Assembly (NCBI GenBank): GCA_028564705.1
Contig: JAPXFQ010000192.1
Span: forward strand, 124,001 to 188,000
Reading direction: 5' to 3'
Length of the DNA stretch: 64,000 nucleotides
From: Apricaphanius iberus
Taxonomy: Eukaryota; Chordata; Actinopteri; Cyprinodontiformes; Aphaniidae
Shown here: piece after piece, positions 23,271 to 35,584 of the stretch
Layout: every line of letters starts with the position of its first letter
How positions within the stretch are numbered: the first letter of the stretch is position 1
The notes under the pieces: model-generated
Databases searched by the model: none
Told to the model about the DNA's origin: nothing
Seen by the model: the letters and a program-made list of their open reading frames with translations, nothing else
Translations under genes and position numbers: made by a program

Positions 23271-26200
23271 CTAACTGAGCAGTTTATTCTTTAGAGAGTG
23301 GACCCTGGGAGTGCACATCTCAGACCCGATTCCCATGAACAGGCGCTGAATCACCTCAAAAGTATATTTCATCTCTTTTGGATAGTCAAGGTTCAACATG
23401 TACAGCAGGCCCATCAGGTTCACAAAAGCGTTGGGTACATCACCAAGATGACGCATGACAATCTTTTCCTCAATGACAATGGCAACATCGTTGTAGGAAA
23501 CTGGAAGGGGCTCTTTCACATCTTCAATGACCAAAAGGATTCCAATCACCATTCCTTTGATGAAGTCCTCCCCAGGGTCTGTTGGCTTCATGCAAAAACA
23601 AACAAAAAACAAAAAGGTATCGTGTTTCTTTAGTGCCAAAATCCGCACGCATAAAAACACTAATCAGTGAGCATAAAGATCACTCTCTGCTTGCTCGCAG
23701 TCTCTGTACACGCGCGCGCCGTCACTCTCTGCGCGTTCGCTGTCACTCTCCTGCGCTCGCTGTCTTACTCCATGCCTTCTGCTCGCTTGCCTTTGTTGAC
23801 TTTTGGCACTTTGGGGGCGGGCTTTGCATTGACGGACTGCCAACCCTCCTCCTTTCTGATTGGCCACTACTGTCTCCAGGTCAGAGCCAATCCGAGGCAG
23901 AGTAGGGCGGGTCATCATCAGACAAAAAAGAGGTAAGTTGAGGAACAGACAGATATGCTATGCTAGGCTATAACAGCAGTGGCTATGTTTCTAGTTACTA
24001 TGAAAAATTGCTGACCCAGCACATAAAATTCTCATAACCTGCCGTTATAGTGGTCAGATCACAGTGAAGGAAATCTGGCAGTTTCCTGGGGGAATTTTTT
24101 TTTCCATGAAGCTATCATGGCTGAGCAAGTAAGTCTTACACAGTTAGCCTATCCCTCAGATTTTCTTTTGATATGATTTGATTTTATGACTGGACCAGTG
24201 GGGTAGTTTGATTTAAAAAATATTTTTTTTTGTCAGTGGTATGTTTATGAGTTTTACATAAGTTACCAAAGTAAACAGTGTTTGATTTTATACATTGTCA
24301 CAGATGTTGTTTACCCTTGTTGCCATTGAAATTTGGTGACTAAAACCATATAGTGTCTAAAATATCAGTTTCCCACTGCTAAAGTGTCCAGCAGCCACAG
24401 AATGTCAAATAGGAGACAGGCTTTGTTCTCACCTCATACAAGCAGAGTCATCCCAAGCCCCCTGGACTGCAAAATTGTGGTTAAAAGTGGGCAGACGGTG
24501 TCTTCTAACTACAGCCCTGACACACTCATGATGGGGCTGTGCCAGATAAACTGGGATGTCTGGTAAAGCCTTACTTTACTTTAGTCTGGGTTGTTCACTG
24601 TAATGTAAATGTGTTCTTTTAAATCACATTAAAATCCTATTAATTAATTCTATTGATATTCTGTCATTAATTACAGTTCTACTAAATTGAAATTATACTT
24701 GCAATTATAATATTAACAATTAGACCCACATGATAGTCCTGCAGAGCTGATATGAAGTAAACATACAGAAGCGGGTTCAGGTGGGTTTACTCTTGTGTAA
24801 AGGAGCACAACTGCAGATGGGGGAAAGAGAATAAATCGTTCCACATTGCTGCATACATTCTATATTTAAATTTACAACTTTTTAATACATAAATGAAAAG
24901 TGGTAAAATGTTTTTTAAAATAGACAAACAAGGAAAGAAAAAATATTTATTTTGCTGCCGCCAACCGCAATGATGACCCGCCCTACTCTGCCTCGGATTG
25001 GCTCTGACCTGGAGACAGTAGTGGCCAATCAGAAAGGAGGAGGGTTGGCAGTCCGTCAATGCAAAGCCCGCCCCCAAAGTGCCAAAAGTCAACAAAGGCA
25101 AGCGAGCAGAAGGCATGGAGTAAGCCTATCAGGTAAGACAGCGAGCGCAGGAGAGTGACAGCGAACGCGCAGAGAGTGACGGCGCGCGCGTGTACAGAGA
25201 CTGCGAGCGAGCAGAGAGTGATCTTTATGCTCACTGATTATGGTTTTTATGCGTGCGGATTTTGGCACTAAAGAAACACCATAAAAAGGTGCCTGTGCTT
25301 TAGACAGTTTGGCTATATAGTGTATCCACACAGAGGATGCCTGAAATGATGTGTAACCATTCCCATTGTGAACTAGTTTTTGTATCAATAAACAACATTT
25401 TGCTGCTTACCTCACATCTCTTCATCAATGTGGAAGGATTTTCCTTCATGTACCATGGCAGTCCCTGCAAAGCTGCTGCTCTCTTCCTTTGGTTTGATGC
25501 CTGCAAAAGCACAATACGTGAATTCAGTTGATATCAGAACTCTGATTTTTGTCATCCCTCAAATGACAGAAACTGAGCTTTCAGTTCAAAGAGGTAACTT
25601 GAACTCTGGCCTTCTCTCCATCTACTCCATCTTACAGAGCCATTTTCTTATTTATTCAGTCTGTATCAAATGCCTATCCAAGTACATTAATTAGAGGAGG
25701 TTTACTGTCTGTCATAATCTACATCCTGGTCCCTCTCCTCAGTGGGGTTGCACAATTAATGTGGACCACAACTACAACAAATATGCACTTACATCCTTGT
25801 CGAGACTCTCCATTAAGGATGTCATGTCTTGAACTTCCTCGAAGCGCTTCAACCGGAATAACTGAAGAAGTTTATGCAGATGGCTGTCCAAACCCTCATA
25901 GAATTTATTGATGTCCATTGAAGTGAGCCTGGTGAATTCCTTGGCGATCTATGTGGAGAAGTAACATTACAGTTTTAGTTCAAGTTAAAAGTCACCTAAA
26001 TGTTCACATTTCAGCACTACAACTGACATGTTGTCAGACATGTGACGTACAGCGGAGACCTGTCTCAAGGTGCATATTTCATTAATATTAACTTCAACCT
26101 CAACGATCTGTGTCCTCAGATGGGCAGATTGGCTTGTGTGACAGGTTATTGAGTTTTATTAATGTTTACATCAGACTGATATGTCAGTGCTTTGTTAAGT

Positions 26201-27738
26201 TGTCATGATAATTCATACATGCTAAGTAACAAGGCTGTAAGTTTAACAAATCAGTATGTACTACTATGATTTAAGTAGTTAAATAAAAATATGTAATTCA
26301 TATCAGTTCAAGCATTATTTCATATCATAACATATAGGAGTGGGCTACAGGAAATATCAATTTATGTTTAATGTGTCAAATATTCTGTTAGTCATAACAG
26401 AGCAAGTTATTGCTTGCGTCTGTAGATTAAAAAAAGATTAAATATTTCCATGTTTTTATATTCCGGGTCACATCAGAAGTCATCAAATTAGTCATAAGTT
26501 GAATTGTTGAGGGTGTTTTTACTGTTATCAAATGTATAAATGGGTCGCTTTGACCCTCAACATTATTTAAGCATTACATAAATGTTACTTAAACAATTTT
26601 TAATTTTACTCCAAAATATTTCACTTTAGGAGCACATGTGCTCAATGGGAGGAATGTTAGCATAGAGCCCTGCAATATACACAATACAACATTACTACTT
26701 TGTTATGACTAAGAAAAAATGTACACATTTTACCTGTCTTTCAGTAAAAAGGGCAGGCCATCTGACTCTCATTTCGGCCACAGGTGGCTCCTCTTCAACG
26801 ATCTCCTGTCTTCTCAGTGCATATGTGGCATTCATTGCATCATCGATGTAGGCCAGGTTTGGGGTTGTTTTTTTCATCTCCTGGACCATCTTTTCTCGAT
26901 CTTCTTCAAGACTTCTGCTGTCTCTTCCCTGGGGGAGATCTGGAAGAAAATTTGTTTCAGACCGTCTAGGTTTCTTCACTTTGTTTCTCTTCCCTCGCGT
27001 GTCCCCAGCACCTCTTTTCTCAGAATTAACCTCCAGTTCTCGGCAGCCCACACCTTTCAATTTCTGTCTGTAATTGCCCATCTTGAACTTTATGCTATGT
27101 TTCCATCCATACCATCCAGATGTGGAGCCAGGTTCTGTAAGGCAAGGATGTTTTTCAACAAGTGCCTTAGCTACACATCCAAAATGTTCAAGTGTAGGGT
27201 AGGTGATGAATGAATATATTGTTTCAGCAAGTTTGAGCAGAATCTGAGACTTTATGTCCCTTGAAATGGATAGAAGTGCTCCACTTTCTCTAAAAGCATC
27301 ATTGCCCTGCCTGAGCTTCAGCTCAACATCATATGAGAAGGTGGGAATGGGGAAATAAGCTGGCCATTGCTGTGAACGCCGACCTACAAAGCACTCTGTT
27401 TGGCTGCTCAATGAAGAGGATGTCGTCGGAGATGATAAATGAGCTAAAGATGATGCTGCCAGAGATGATGGTACAGCAGAGCTAGAAGTGTCCAAACTTG
27501 AGTCTGAAGAGACAGGGAAGAAAACGACTTGCAATGTCACCTTGTCCTTTGGTAGATCATCAACACACGTGAGGTTACAGAAGTCTTTGAAATCCTCATC
27601 TTCATATTGAAGGTCAAATGAAGAGCGTAACTGCAGTTTGTTTTTCAACACCAGTTTAAGGCCGTCAACCGAATCTGGAACAGAGTCCAAGCGGAGCTTT
27701 CTAATGTCCTGTGCTGAAATGATCACACGCAACAGCAT
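23271..27738 (-). CDS. SAMD3-like / PB1-like protein carried in the CACTA element, ~520 aa
   Basis: Predicted exons on the minus strand are 27738-26734, 25948-25793, 25500-25411 and 23585-23271, all phase 0, with GT donors at 26733, 25792 and 25410. The N-terminus (about residues 1-75) looks like a PB1 or ubiquitin-like fold with an acidic YEDEDF motif. A Ser/Thr-rich linker follows, then the region typical of fish SAMD3-like proteins: FPIPTFSYD, GWYGWKHSIKFKMGNYR, RWPALFTERQ, and at the C-terminus LNLDYPKEMKYTFEVIQ. The start of the last exon is uncertain (acceptor at 23,586 keeps phase), and one exon may be missing. The third intron contains a 1.66-kb foldback transposon. Function is unknown; it may be an accessory protein of the transposon or a captured host gene. 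Confidence 0.7.
23619..25282. mobile_element. Foldback non-autonomous DNA transposon, ~310-bp TIRs, 8-bp TSD
   Basis: Left arm 23,619-~23,925 and right arm ~24,960-25,282 are near-identical inverted repeats (for example ggcactttgggggcgggctttgc on one arm and its complement on the other). Termini ATCGTGTTTC and inverted ATGGTGTTTC. The flanks are the perfect octamer AAAAAGGT at 23,611-23,618 and 25,283-25,290, consistent with a hAT-type duplication. The centre has no transposase. The right arm has a short insertion (cctatcaggtaag) relative to the left. It sits in an intron of the SAMD3-like gene. Confidence 0.88.
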
Positions 27739-27963
27739 CTTCTTGCGACTGAGAAACTCTCAGGACTTCTCTGCTGATGAAGAAAAAAAGAAAGAATGTA
27801 AGAAAAGACAAAATGAACAATAAAGAAACATTAATAAACATGAACATTCATACACATTTTATTCTGTTTAAATCCTGTTTTTACAATTATGGACATACTG
27901 CATGTTTTTCAGAGGAAGAAGAGGAACACACCATTTAAAGTAAAATAACAGCCCAACTATACC

Positions 27964-30617
27964 TTAATGAAGCAAAAAAACTTTTGATGTCACCATCAGT
28001 TTGCCTGCTTTTGTGTATGGATACAGGGGTTGATATCCATTTAGTTCGTGTAATTCCACAATCACCAGTTCAGAAGACTGTTTTTTCATCAACTCATAAC
28101 TCCGCAGGTGCTCCATGTACCATGCATGATATGGTTCTATGAGGAAAGACACTTTGCTGGACACAACTACAATTTTAACCAGCTTCCCAAAGTCAGGCAG
28201 GCCACTGGTGTGCCCCACTGACAGAAACATACCCTCTGAATACTTTGTGCCATAAAGGCAGGCATGGGTTGCAAGAGACACAAGACTTATGTTTCCATAT
28301 TTCAGCTCTACAGCCCGCCTCATGGAGTGCTCAAGTGCATCAGGTGAAACAATTGCAGTGTGTCCAACTTCCAGATCAGGTCTGAAAAGACTTGGCAAGT
28401 CTAGATGGTAAGCTAAAGAAAGCTGGTGTTTTGTTGATAGTGTGAGCAAGATGTTTCTGAAATTGTGAGAATCATGCACCACCCTTTTAAAAAAGCTGTG
28501 CTTAGCTTCAAATCTAATGGTCCAGAAATCAACCAGGGGACCAAATCTCCGAATCAGTTCAGGATAATGTTCCAAGAAGTGGTGCTTGGGCAGGAGGTGG
28601 AAATCAGGAAACACCTCTTTTAATAGGCACCTGTGATCGGAGATTTTACACTCCAAGTATGCCAATGTCTCTTCTGAAAAATGTCCACTAGCTAGAAGCT
28701 CTACTATTTCTTTCAAATCTAACAGAATCCCCCAAGTTTTGTCATCTTCTGGTATAATGTGACCGATCATCAGAGGCAGAAGCCTCAATAGTGTCCAGTT
28801 TTCGTGGCAATTCCCACCAATAGATTTTTTCGATGCAAAATACTTTGAAATTGGATGAGGTCTGTTGGTTTTATCTGTAAATTTGAAAGGGAAGGATTCA
28901 ATGATGGAATTCAGCTCATCTATTGTAAAGTAATGTTTGAATATCAGAGACTTTATGCATAGACTTAATTCCCGTGGCACTATTCCTTCAAAAAGGTCAT
29001 GCATAAAATCTGGGGGGAAGCCCTGGATTGTGTGGAAATGAGAAAGTCTATCGAGAACACAGTCACTCTTTACTCCATTCACGGAAACTAACTGATGTCT
29101 GTTTAATTCCAGAAGGTCCTGTTTGTGAGCTTCAACTGTCCGGAGTGGAAATACTCTCTCCTTTACCTCGTGAATGTCAATATCTTGCCGACTAGCTAAA
29201 CAAAACCGACAAAATTTGTCGACATTAAAACTCTCATGAAACCCAGCAAGTGAGTGGGCCCCCAAGTTGTCTGCAGACACATACAGCACAGTACCTCTAA
29301 CAGTTGTTCCCAATTTCTGAACATACAATCCTTGCTGCTCAAGTACTTCAAGGTCTTTTAGCAGTGGTTCAAGAATGGCTCCATACCCATATTTCTTCAC
29401 ATCATTGCTATGACACAGACATGCGAGGTAGATTGACTGTACAGATGATCTATATCGTATATGTAAATTTGAAATCACCCAATAGACTGCACAGACCTTG
29501 TGCTTTTTTTTGATGTACCTAGTGGGTTGCAAACTTCAAAGTCGTCTATGTACAGTCCTAGGGCAATGCTAAGATCTTCTGACGAGAGCAAATTATTGTC
29601 TTTGTAATATAGACCATCTCTGTATGTTTTGTACTGAGACAAGTGTTCAATTGTTTCAATATGTCCTGTCTCCAAGACTTTATCTAACACATCATTACGA
29701 CTTAACAGCTCTGTCAGGACTTTCAAAACCGGAATATAAACAAATTTCCGTCTTGAAGATGCATCTAAAACATATTCAATCGGCTCAATGACTTTAAATT
29801 TTTTCTTGTAAAAAGTTTCTCTTTTGTATTCAGAGCCAAAAGGCCCGTCTTTTAACAAGAAACTTAGGGGGTTTACTTTCTTAACTATCTCGGTTATAGC
29901 AGCAGTGATTGCACTGTTTTCTGCACAATTATGCTTGATCAGTACACTTTCAATTATTTTTGGTGTGCACTCTTCTACAACTGAGCTAATACTACAAAGC
30001 TCATTTATTATTTCCTGAGTTGTTGATTTAGACACATGCAAATTTGTTTGCATACGCAGTAAGAGAGATGCAATTTTGTGTTCAAGTAAATCATGCAGAT
30101 CTTGATCCTCTATTAAATCATCTGTTGAGTCTAGATCATCTGAATGTGTCTCAAAGTCTGTACTTTCAGAGTTTAAAGTGCCTTGAATAAAAGTTTGATA
30201 CAGGTTTTCTCGAAAATTGTCAACGGTACAGAGGTGATGTTTCTTACTCTTATGTGCACGAAAAGTACTGTACACTCTCGACTGAAAACTACAGTCTTTA
30301 AAGGGACATTTAACAGTTTCCTTATTGTGTAGGTGTATTGTCAGATGTGCAAAATACTGTGTATCACTACAAGTCTCTAAAAAATTGCACAGTTCACAAT
30401 TTAACCTTGCAGTCACCTGCTTTGAACGGGCTTGACTATGGTCTCTAGTTAAATGTTTTTTCAGAGATGATTCTGTCCTAAAGGAGCACACACAGTCTGC
30501 ATAGACACAGGGAAGAGGATAGTTCCTTGCCTGATGACAGTGCTTCAGCTTATAATGGACAATTAGTGTGCGTTGGTTCGGAGAGGAGAAATTGCAACAC
30601 TTGCAGGACCACCTCAT
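27964..30617 (-). pseudogene. C2H2 zinc-finger EnSpm-type transposase, one frameshift
   Basis: The start is taken at ATG 30,617 (MRWSCKCC), just after a good acceptor (tgtacag/GGTTAC at 30,676), implying an upstream non-coding exon. The first ~368 residues hold four C2H2 fingers, starting CKCC, CVYADC, CELC and CPFKDC. The frame then breaks in an A8 run near 29,512, and the second half (~515 residues) continues one frame over to the stop at 27,964. The second half carries FPPDFMHDLFEGIVPREL and related blocks seen in vertebrate EnSpm-like transposases. Without the slip the protein would be about 880 aa. Either one A has been lost in this copy, or the run (A AAA AAA) is a -1 slippery site; the former is the simpler reading. 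Confidence 0.75.
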
Positions 30618-30676
30618 TGAAGGGTAGTTGCCCCAAACAGCGCTGTGCTGAAGTGAAGTGCTACACTGAAGTAACC

Positions 30677-32400
30677 CTGTACAGAAAAAATACAAAGAAA
30701 GAAAGAAAAAACATATACAATCGTTATCAGCAAAATTGGGTTAATTATTTTTCATGTAGTATGAAATACTTTTTCCTATTTAAAGCGGGTCGATCCGATT
30801 TTAAACGTCATAGGGCTCCTTTTCCACTGGCCCCAAAAAAAACATAGACAGTAAAAGAAATGGACAGAGTGACGTCATAGATTTCAACGGAGACCAGTGA
30901 AGTCTTTTTACATTTTTTTACAAAAACATCTGCTACGGAGCCATAACGTGAGATACAAGGTAACGGAGCCTTTTATACATCGTGATGTTTCTTTAGAATT
31001 AAATAATGGACAAATAAAGTCTTTAAACGCTTCAGATGTAAAGTTATTCGCAAAGTGACGTCAAAATGAATGGCAGTCAATGGAATGCTAACGGCGAGTG
31101 AGTGCCAGGTAGCATCAAAATGGCGCCATAGGAGGTACGAGTTGTGGAGAAAGGCAATTTTAAATGTATTTACTTGGACGGCTGAACTGAACGGATTATT
31201 GTGAGTTTTTAATGAGTTTCCGCGCTTTTTTCAAGTTGAAGTTGTTGTAACTCTTCATACTTTCCCCCTTTCAAAAAACCCACGTCTGATCTCCAACCGG
31301 CAGTCTGCGCGACCGTTCACCCCACCCCCACTGCTGCATGTTGCCATGGATACAGAGTGTAACGGCACACATATCACTACACTTGAAAACAATCACCTAT
31401 CACTACGTGTTTATACCGCATCTAACTCAACATAAAAAATATAGTCCATACACTACGGCGGTGGTCAGTGTTTTTTTTTTGCTATCTCGCTGTCTGTTAA
31501 GGTTGTGCCAGGTTGATTGAGTGCGAGCAAAGCTTCTTGTACGAGACGCGACGTCACGTAAATTGGCGGGTTGACCCGCGTTTAATGTTCCCACTGTTCA
31601 CACATTTTTCCATAATAATGAGGACAGGTTTAGCACCGTTTCACTTGTATAAGAGCATATTATCGGTGCCGAATACTTGTTAATGTCGAATATGAGGCTC
31701 AACCCTACATTAAATACTTGCTGTGAGCCTGTGACACTCCGGCGCTAACATGACAACGTATTTCCAAAAAATGAACATGAAATATTCATCACAGGTTATG
31801 TTTACGGATCATTAGACGACGAATGCACATTACCAACAGATTAACTAAGTTAAAACAATTTTAAATGTACTTACTTGGACAGCTCGGCTCCGAGGAAAAA
31901 AGATGACGAATACTTGTTAATGTCGAATATGAGGCTCAACCCTATATTAAATACTTGCTGTGACACTCCGGCGCTAACATGACAACGTATTTCCAAAAAA
32001 CGAACGAACATGAAATATTCATCACAGGTTATGTTTACGGATCATTTGAGACGGAGAGACATTAGACGACGAATGCACATTACCAACAGATGAACTAAGT
32101 TAAAACAATTTTAAATGTACTTACTTGGACGGCTCGGCTCCGAGGAAAAAAGATGGCGGTCAGCTCGGATTTTCCAGAGTTGATCATGGCGCGTGACGTC
32201 ACTGCTTGCGCATGCGTGTTGGTTGAAATGTCCACCTTGACCTATTTTCTGAAGTGAACTGAACGGATTATTATGAGTTTTTAATGAGTTTCCGCGCTTT
32301 TTTCATGTTGAAGTTGTTGCAACTCTTCTTGCTGTGTTGTAATGGGCAATGAGTTCTCTCAACTTGACAACAATAGTCCCTCTGACTAAAAGCCCAAATC
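30677..32400 (-). promoter_or_regulatory. Right subterminal/promoter region of the CACTA element, internally duplicated
   Basis: A ~240-base unit is tandemly repeated: 31,670-31,905 and 31,906-32,151 share gaatacttgttaatgtcgaa, gacaacgtatttccaaaaaa and acttggac-ggctcggctcc. A second direct repeat pair, ~31,183-31,258 and ~32,255-32,327 (gaactgaacggattatt ... gagtttccgcgctttttt), brackets the tandem copies. This region is upstream of the minus-strand transposase gene and probably holds its promoter, leader exon and TIR-proximal binding sites. Confidence 0.65.
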
Positions 32401-32413
32401 ATTTTTAACAGTG

Positions 32414-34495
32414 TTGAATAAAGTTAAAATTAGTGAATTATGCAGGGTTTCCCCAGAAAACATGCAAAACCCAGTGGTAGAGAAGCTCATGTGTGGCCTA
32501 CTGGGATTTTGTAAAAAAAGAAAAAAAAAGAAAAAAAAGAAATTTCAGGATGTTTAAAATTATGACTATTATATGGTGTTATAAGCCATTTATTAACAAT
32601 TTGTCCAACAAAAAAGGCACAGTCAAATGGCTAATGTTAAATGATTTCACTTAAATCATATTAATCTCAAAACAAGCCTTTAGTGCTCACATTTAAATAT
32701 AACATAAATTGACACAAGAAAGTACAAACATGACCCATGGGTAAAACCAGGGAACTCAGAAGTTTAGTAGGTGTGCTGTGCTTTGACTATGCCCACAAGA
32801 CACCACACACGCTGTCCGCCATCTGCCCAGAACAGTGTAAACCAGGATTCTCTACGGTGGCTTAGAAGTGCAAATCACATTTACATTTTCAGAAAACAAA
32901 TTACAAAATTGGAAAACAAAATTTCCGAAATAAAATTACAAAATTAAAAGTCAGTTCTAGGCGGAAAGGGATTGTCCGAAACGCTGGAAAGGAGGGCTTG
33001 CCTTGTAGTCCAGACATCATGATTTGTAGTTCAGCTAAATCGGGAAGTTAATGGCAGTTTTTATTTTATTTTTTAAATAACAACACATAATCAAATTTAT
33101 GAAGTTTCTGGTACATTAACTATGTTTAACAGAGTAAGTTTTAGCAAGTTTACACCTTTGTTGGCCGAATATTTCCCTGATATATTAGACTCCTCGGAGC
33201 TAGAGCAGCAGACAGGAAGGCGGAGAAGCAGCAGTATTCACAGGACGGCTGATAGATGATAAAAAGATGCTATGCATTAAGTTTATGCTTTAGATTTTTG
33301 ATATAGGCTACAGTTCCCGGCATAGGCATAATTTCATGTCCCCAGCAATATTTATAATTTAGTATTTTGTCGCCACACTTTTAAAACCTGTTGTAGAGTT
33401 TCTCAACAGATCAGCAATTGAGCTTCATGCATAATTTCCACATAATGTGTATCTGAATAGACTTTTTGTTTAAATAACTCAATTCCACTTGGTTATTAAT
33501 TCGTCTGGCAGAAATCTATATGCTGCTGGTGAGTTGTGAGTGAAAAACATATTTATGTAGCCTAATTGATTAAGTTTATGTCAGGGGGATAGTTTGAAGT
33601 TTTAATTTTCTTTAAACCAACAAGCAACAGTCCAGATTCGGGATAAGCAAAACACCCGCATGCTTTCTTAATGCTGCCGTATAAAACAGCGCATCGTGAA
33701 CAGACCCACAGAATCCAAAGTGCAGCATCCAATGGAAGAGTATGGAGGTAGATTTGTGTTTTTATTATTCAATCAAAAAAAAGTTTCTTCAATCAAAAAG
33801 ATAGATTTTCAAACACTTCAACCAAAGAAAAGGAAGTTTAAGCAAAGAAAAAAAGTGTTTGAATGCAAAAATATAGCTGAGACTCAAAAAATAGCCAATA
33901 GCAAAAACTGGAAAAAAAAGATTTTTCTCCGATAGAAGTAAAGTTTTTTTTGTTTGATTGAAGTGCTGTTGTTAAGTGTTTGGGTCATGTTATAGGTAGG
34001 ATATTTGTGTCTTTATTATGCAATCAAAAAAAGGTTGTTTAAAAAAAAACAAATTTCAACTGAAAAAAACCCACTGATAAAAATAAACTCATAATCAAAA
34101 TCAAACTCAAACTCAAAATCATAGAAAAAAAGGTTTTGAATGCAAAAAATATTTTTTGAGGCTCAAAACATTGCATTAGAACACGTTTCTTTGATAGAAA
34201 ATGTTTTCTTTGATTGAAGTAATTTTTTGTGTCTTTGCACCATATTATGGGTAGGAGTTGCTTCTAACAAAAAATATTTTCAATAATAAAAAAAAAATTC
34301 TTAAAAAAAACGTTGAAAGTCTTAGAAAAAGTTTCAGAATTCCCCAAAAAAATGTAACCCCAAAAATTGCATTTTTTTCTTTTGGTTGAACAATTTAAAC
34401 ACAAACGTTTCACAGTGGACGGGTGGGCGGGCAGAGGAAAATCACTCTCTTCAGAGAGCTTCTCCCACGACCCCAATCCCTGGAATTATGGTAAA
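32414..34495. other. Intergenic stretch between CACTA and Kolobok-like elements
   Basis: A+T-rich. It contains an A/G-rich run (32,512-32,543) and, at 33,750-34,370, a zone of recurring aatcaaaaaa / tttgattgaag words in both orientations that looks like a degenerate repeat. ORFs here are short and lysine-rich with no family resemblance. No gene identified. Confidence 0.5.
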
Positions 34496-34902
34496 TTAAA
34501 GGAATACTTCACCCCTGGAAAGATGAATGTGTATTTAAAGTGGGTCAGATATGTAGTAGAAGTGTGAAATTGTTTTTGAATTTGGAGCACTCTAGACTGA
34601 GAAAAGCCAGAAAATGTATTTTTTACTCATGTGGCTGAAATACAACATCTCCCGGAATGCACTTTCTTTGCTGCCCTGAGTCCACTCACAAACCACGCCT
34701 ACAGGCTTGCTTACACAATTTCTCTAAGCTGAAACATTCTTTAGGTTAACATATACTCTAATATAGCAACACTAAAGGTTTATAACAAACACATCAAATG
34801 TGATTTATAAAGTTTATTTAAAAAGTAAATAAAATAACATTTTTAACACTCAAAGCTCTTCAATAGCTTCGGCAGTTTCCTGATATTCTCAGTATTGACC
34901 GT

Positions 34903-35584
34903 TGAAAGATTTTATTCTTTATTCAATTTAAACCTTAACTCTATAAATTCCATGCGTGTTCATTTTTATCAGAGAGGAGACGAGAGTAATTTAATTTTCT
35001 TTAGATTTTAATACAATAAATCAAATACTAGTTCACAGGGTTGCTTAAAACAAATCAAATATTTAGCTTACAGAGTGGTATAAATTATTCACTCTCTGGG
35101 TCACCCTACCTAGGAGGAATGACAACGTATATAACAGAAACATTAAGTTTTATATTTTAACACAAAGTTAGAGAACCTCCCCCCTAACATTAAATATGGG
35201 ACACAAAACATGATTGGTTCATTCAAACTTTTGCCAAGACCAGCCTCCTTATAACCATGCATGCATAATTAATTACCTTCCTGTTATTCTGACTTTGCAA
35301 ACCAGCTCTAACTAGAGTTTTTGCTGACTGTTATTTCTTACATTTCCTAATCTATTGCCCTAATCTTTTGCAGTCCAGACATCCTCCATATCCTGTTTTT
35401 CTCCAATAGTTTGGGTGCAAAGGTTTAACATCCTGTTCTAAAGTTCCTGTTTTTATCTAACTAACTTGTATGCACATGACAAAACATCTCTTTAAGCAGT
35501 AACAACACTTCAAAGCGGTTATAATAAAGTCACCAATACATTTCATACATCCCAAAGTAATGTTTTATAATGTATTTCCCATCA
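34903..35584 (-). repeat. 3' LTR (minus-strand orientation) of the outer LTR element
   Basis: 682 bp, matched to 47,528-48,209 with few differences (for example a one-base difference in the cctcccccctaac run, and taata/tactg near the end). The adjacent purine tract just inside, on the minus strand, supports this being the 3' LTR. Confidence 0.88.

Larger units (their letters stand above)
21441..32413 (-). mobile_element. EnSpm/CACTA-type DNA transposon, ~11 kb, two genes
   Basis: The termini are CACTGTAAAAAAAGATT (21,441) and, inverted, CACTGTTAAAAATGATT (ending 32,413), typical of animal EnSpm/CACTA elements, flanked by tt on both sides as a possible 2-bp duplication. The left subterminal zone (21,450-21,780) has repeated tcaactt/aagttga words, as expected for CACTA transposase-binding repeats; a matching ctcaacttgac is near 32,360. 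Inside are two minus-strand genes: a zinc-finger transposase (30,617-27,964) and a SAMD3-like gene (27,738-23,271). A SINE (22,215-22,573) and a 1.66-kb foldback element (23,619-25,282) are inserted. Assignment rests on termini plus transposase motifs. Confidence 0.8.
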
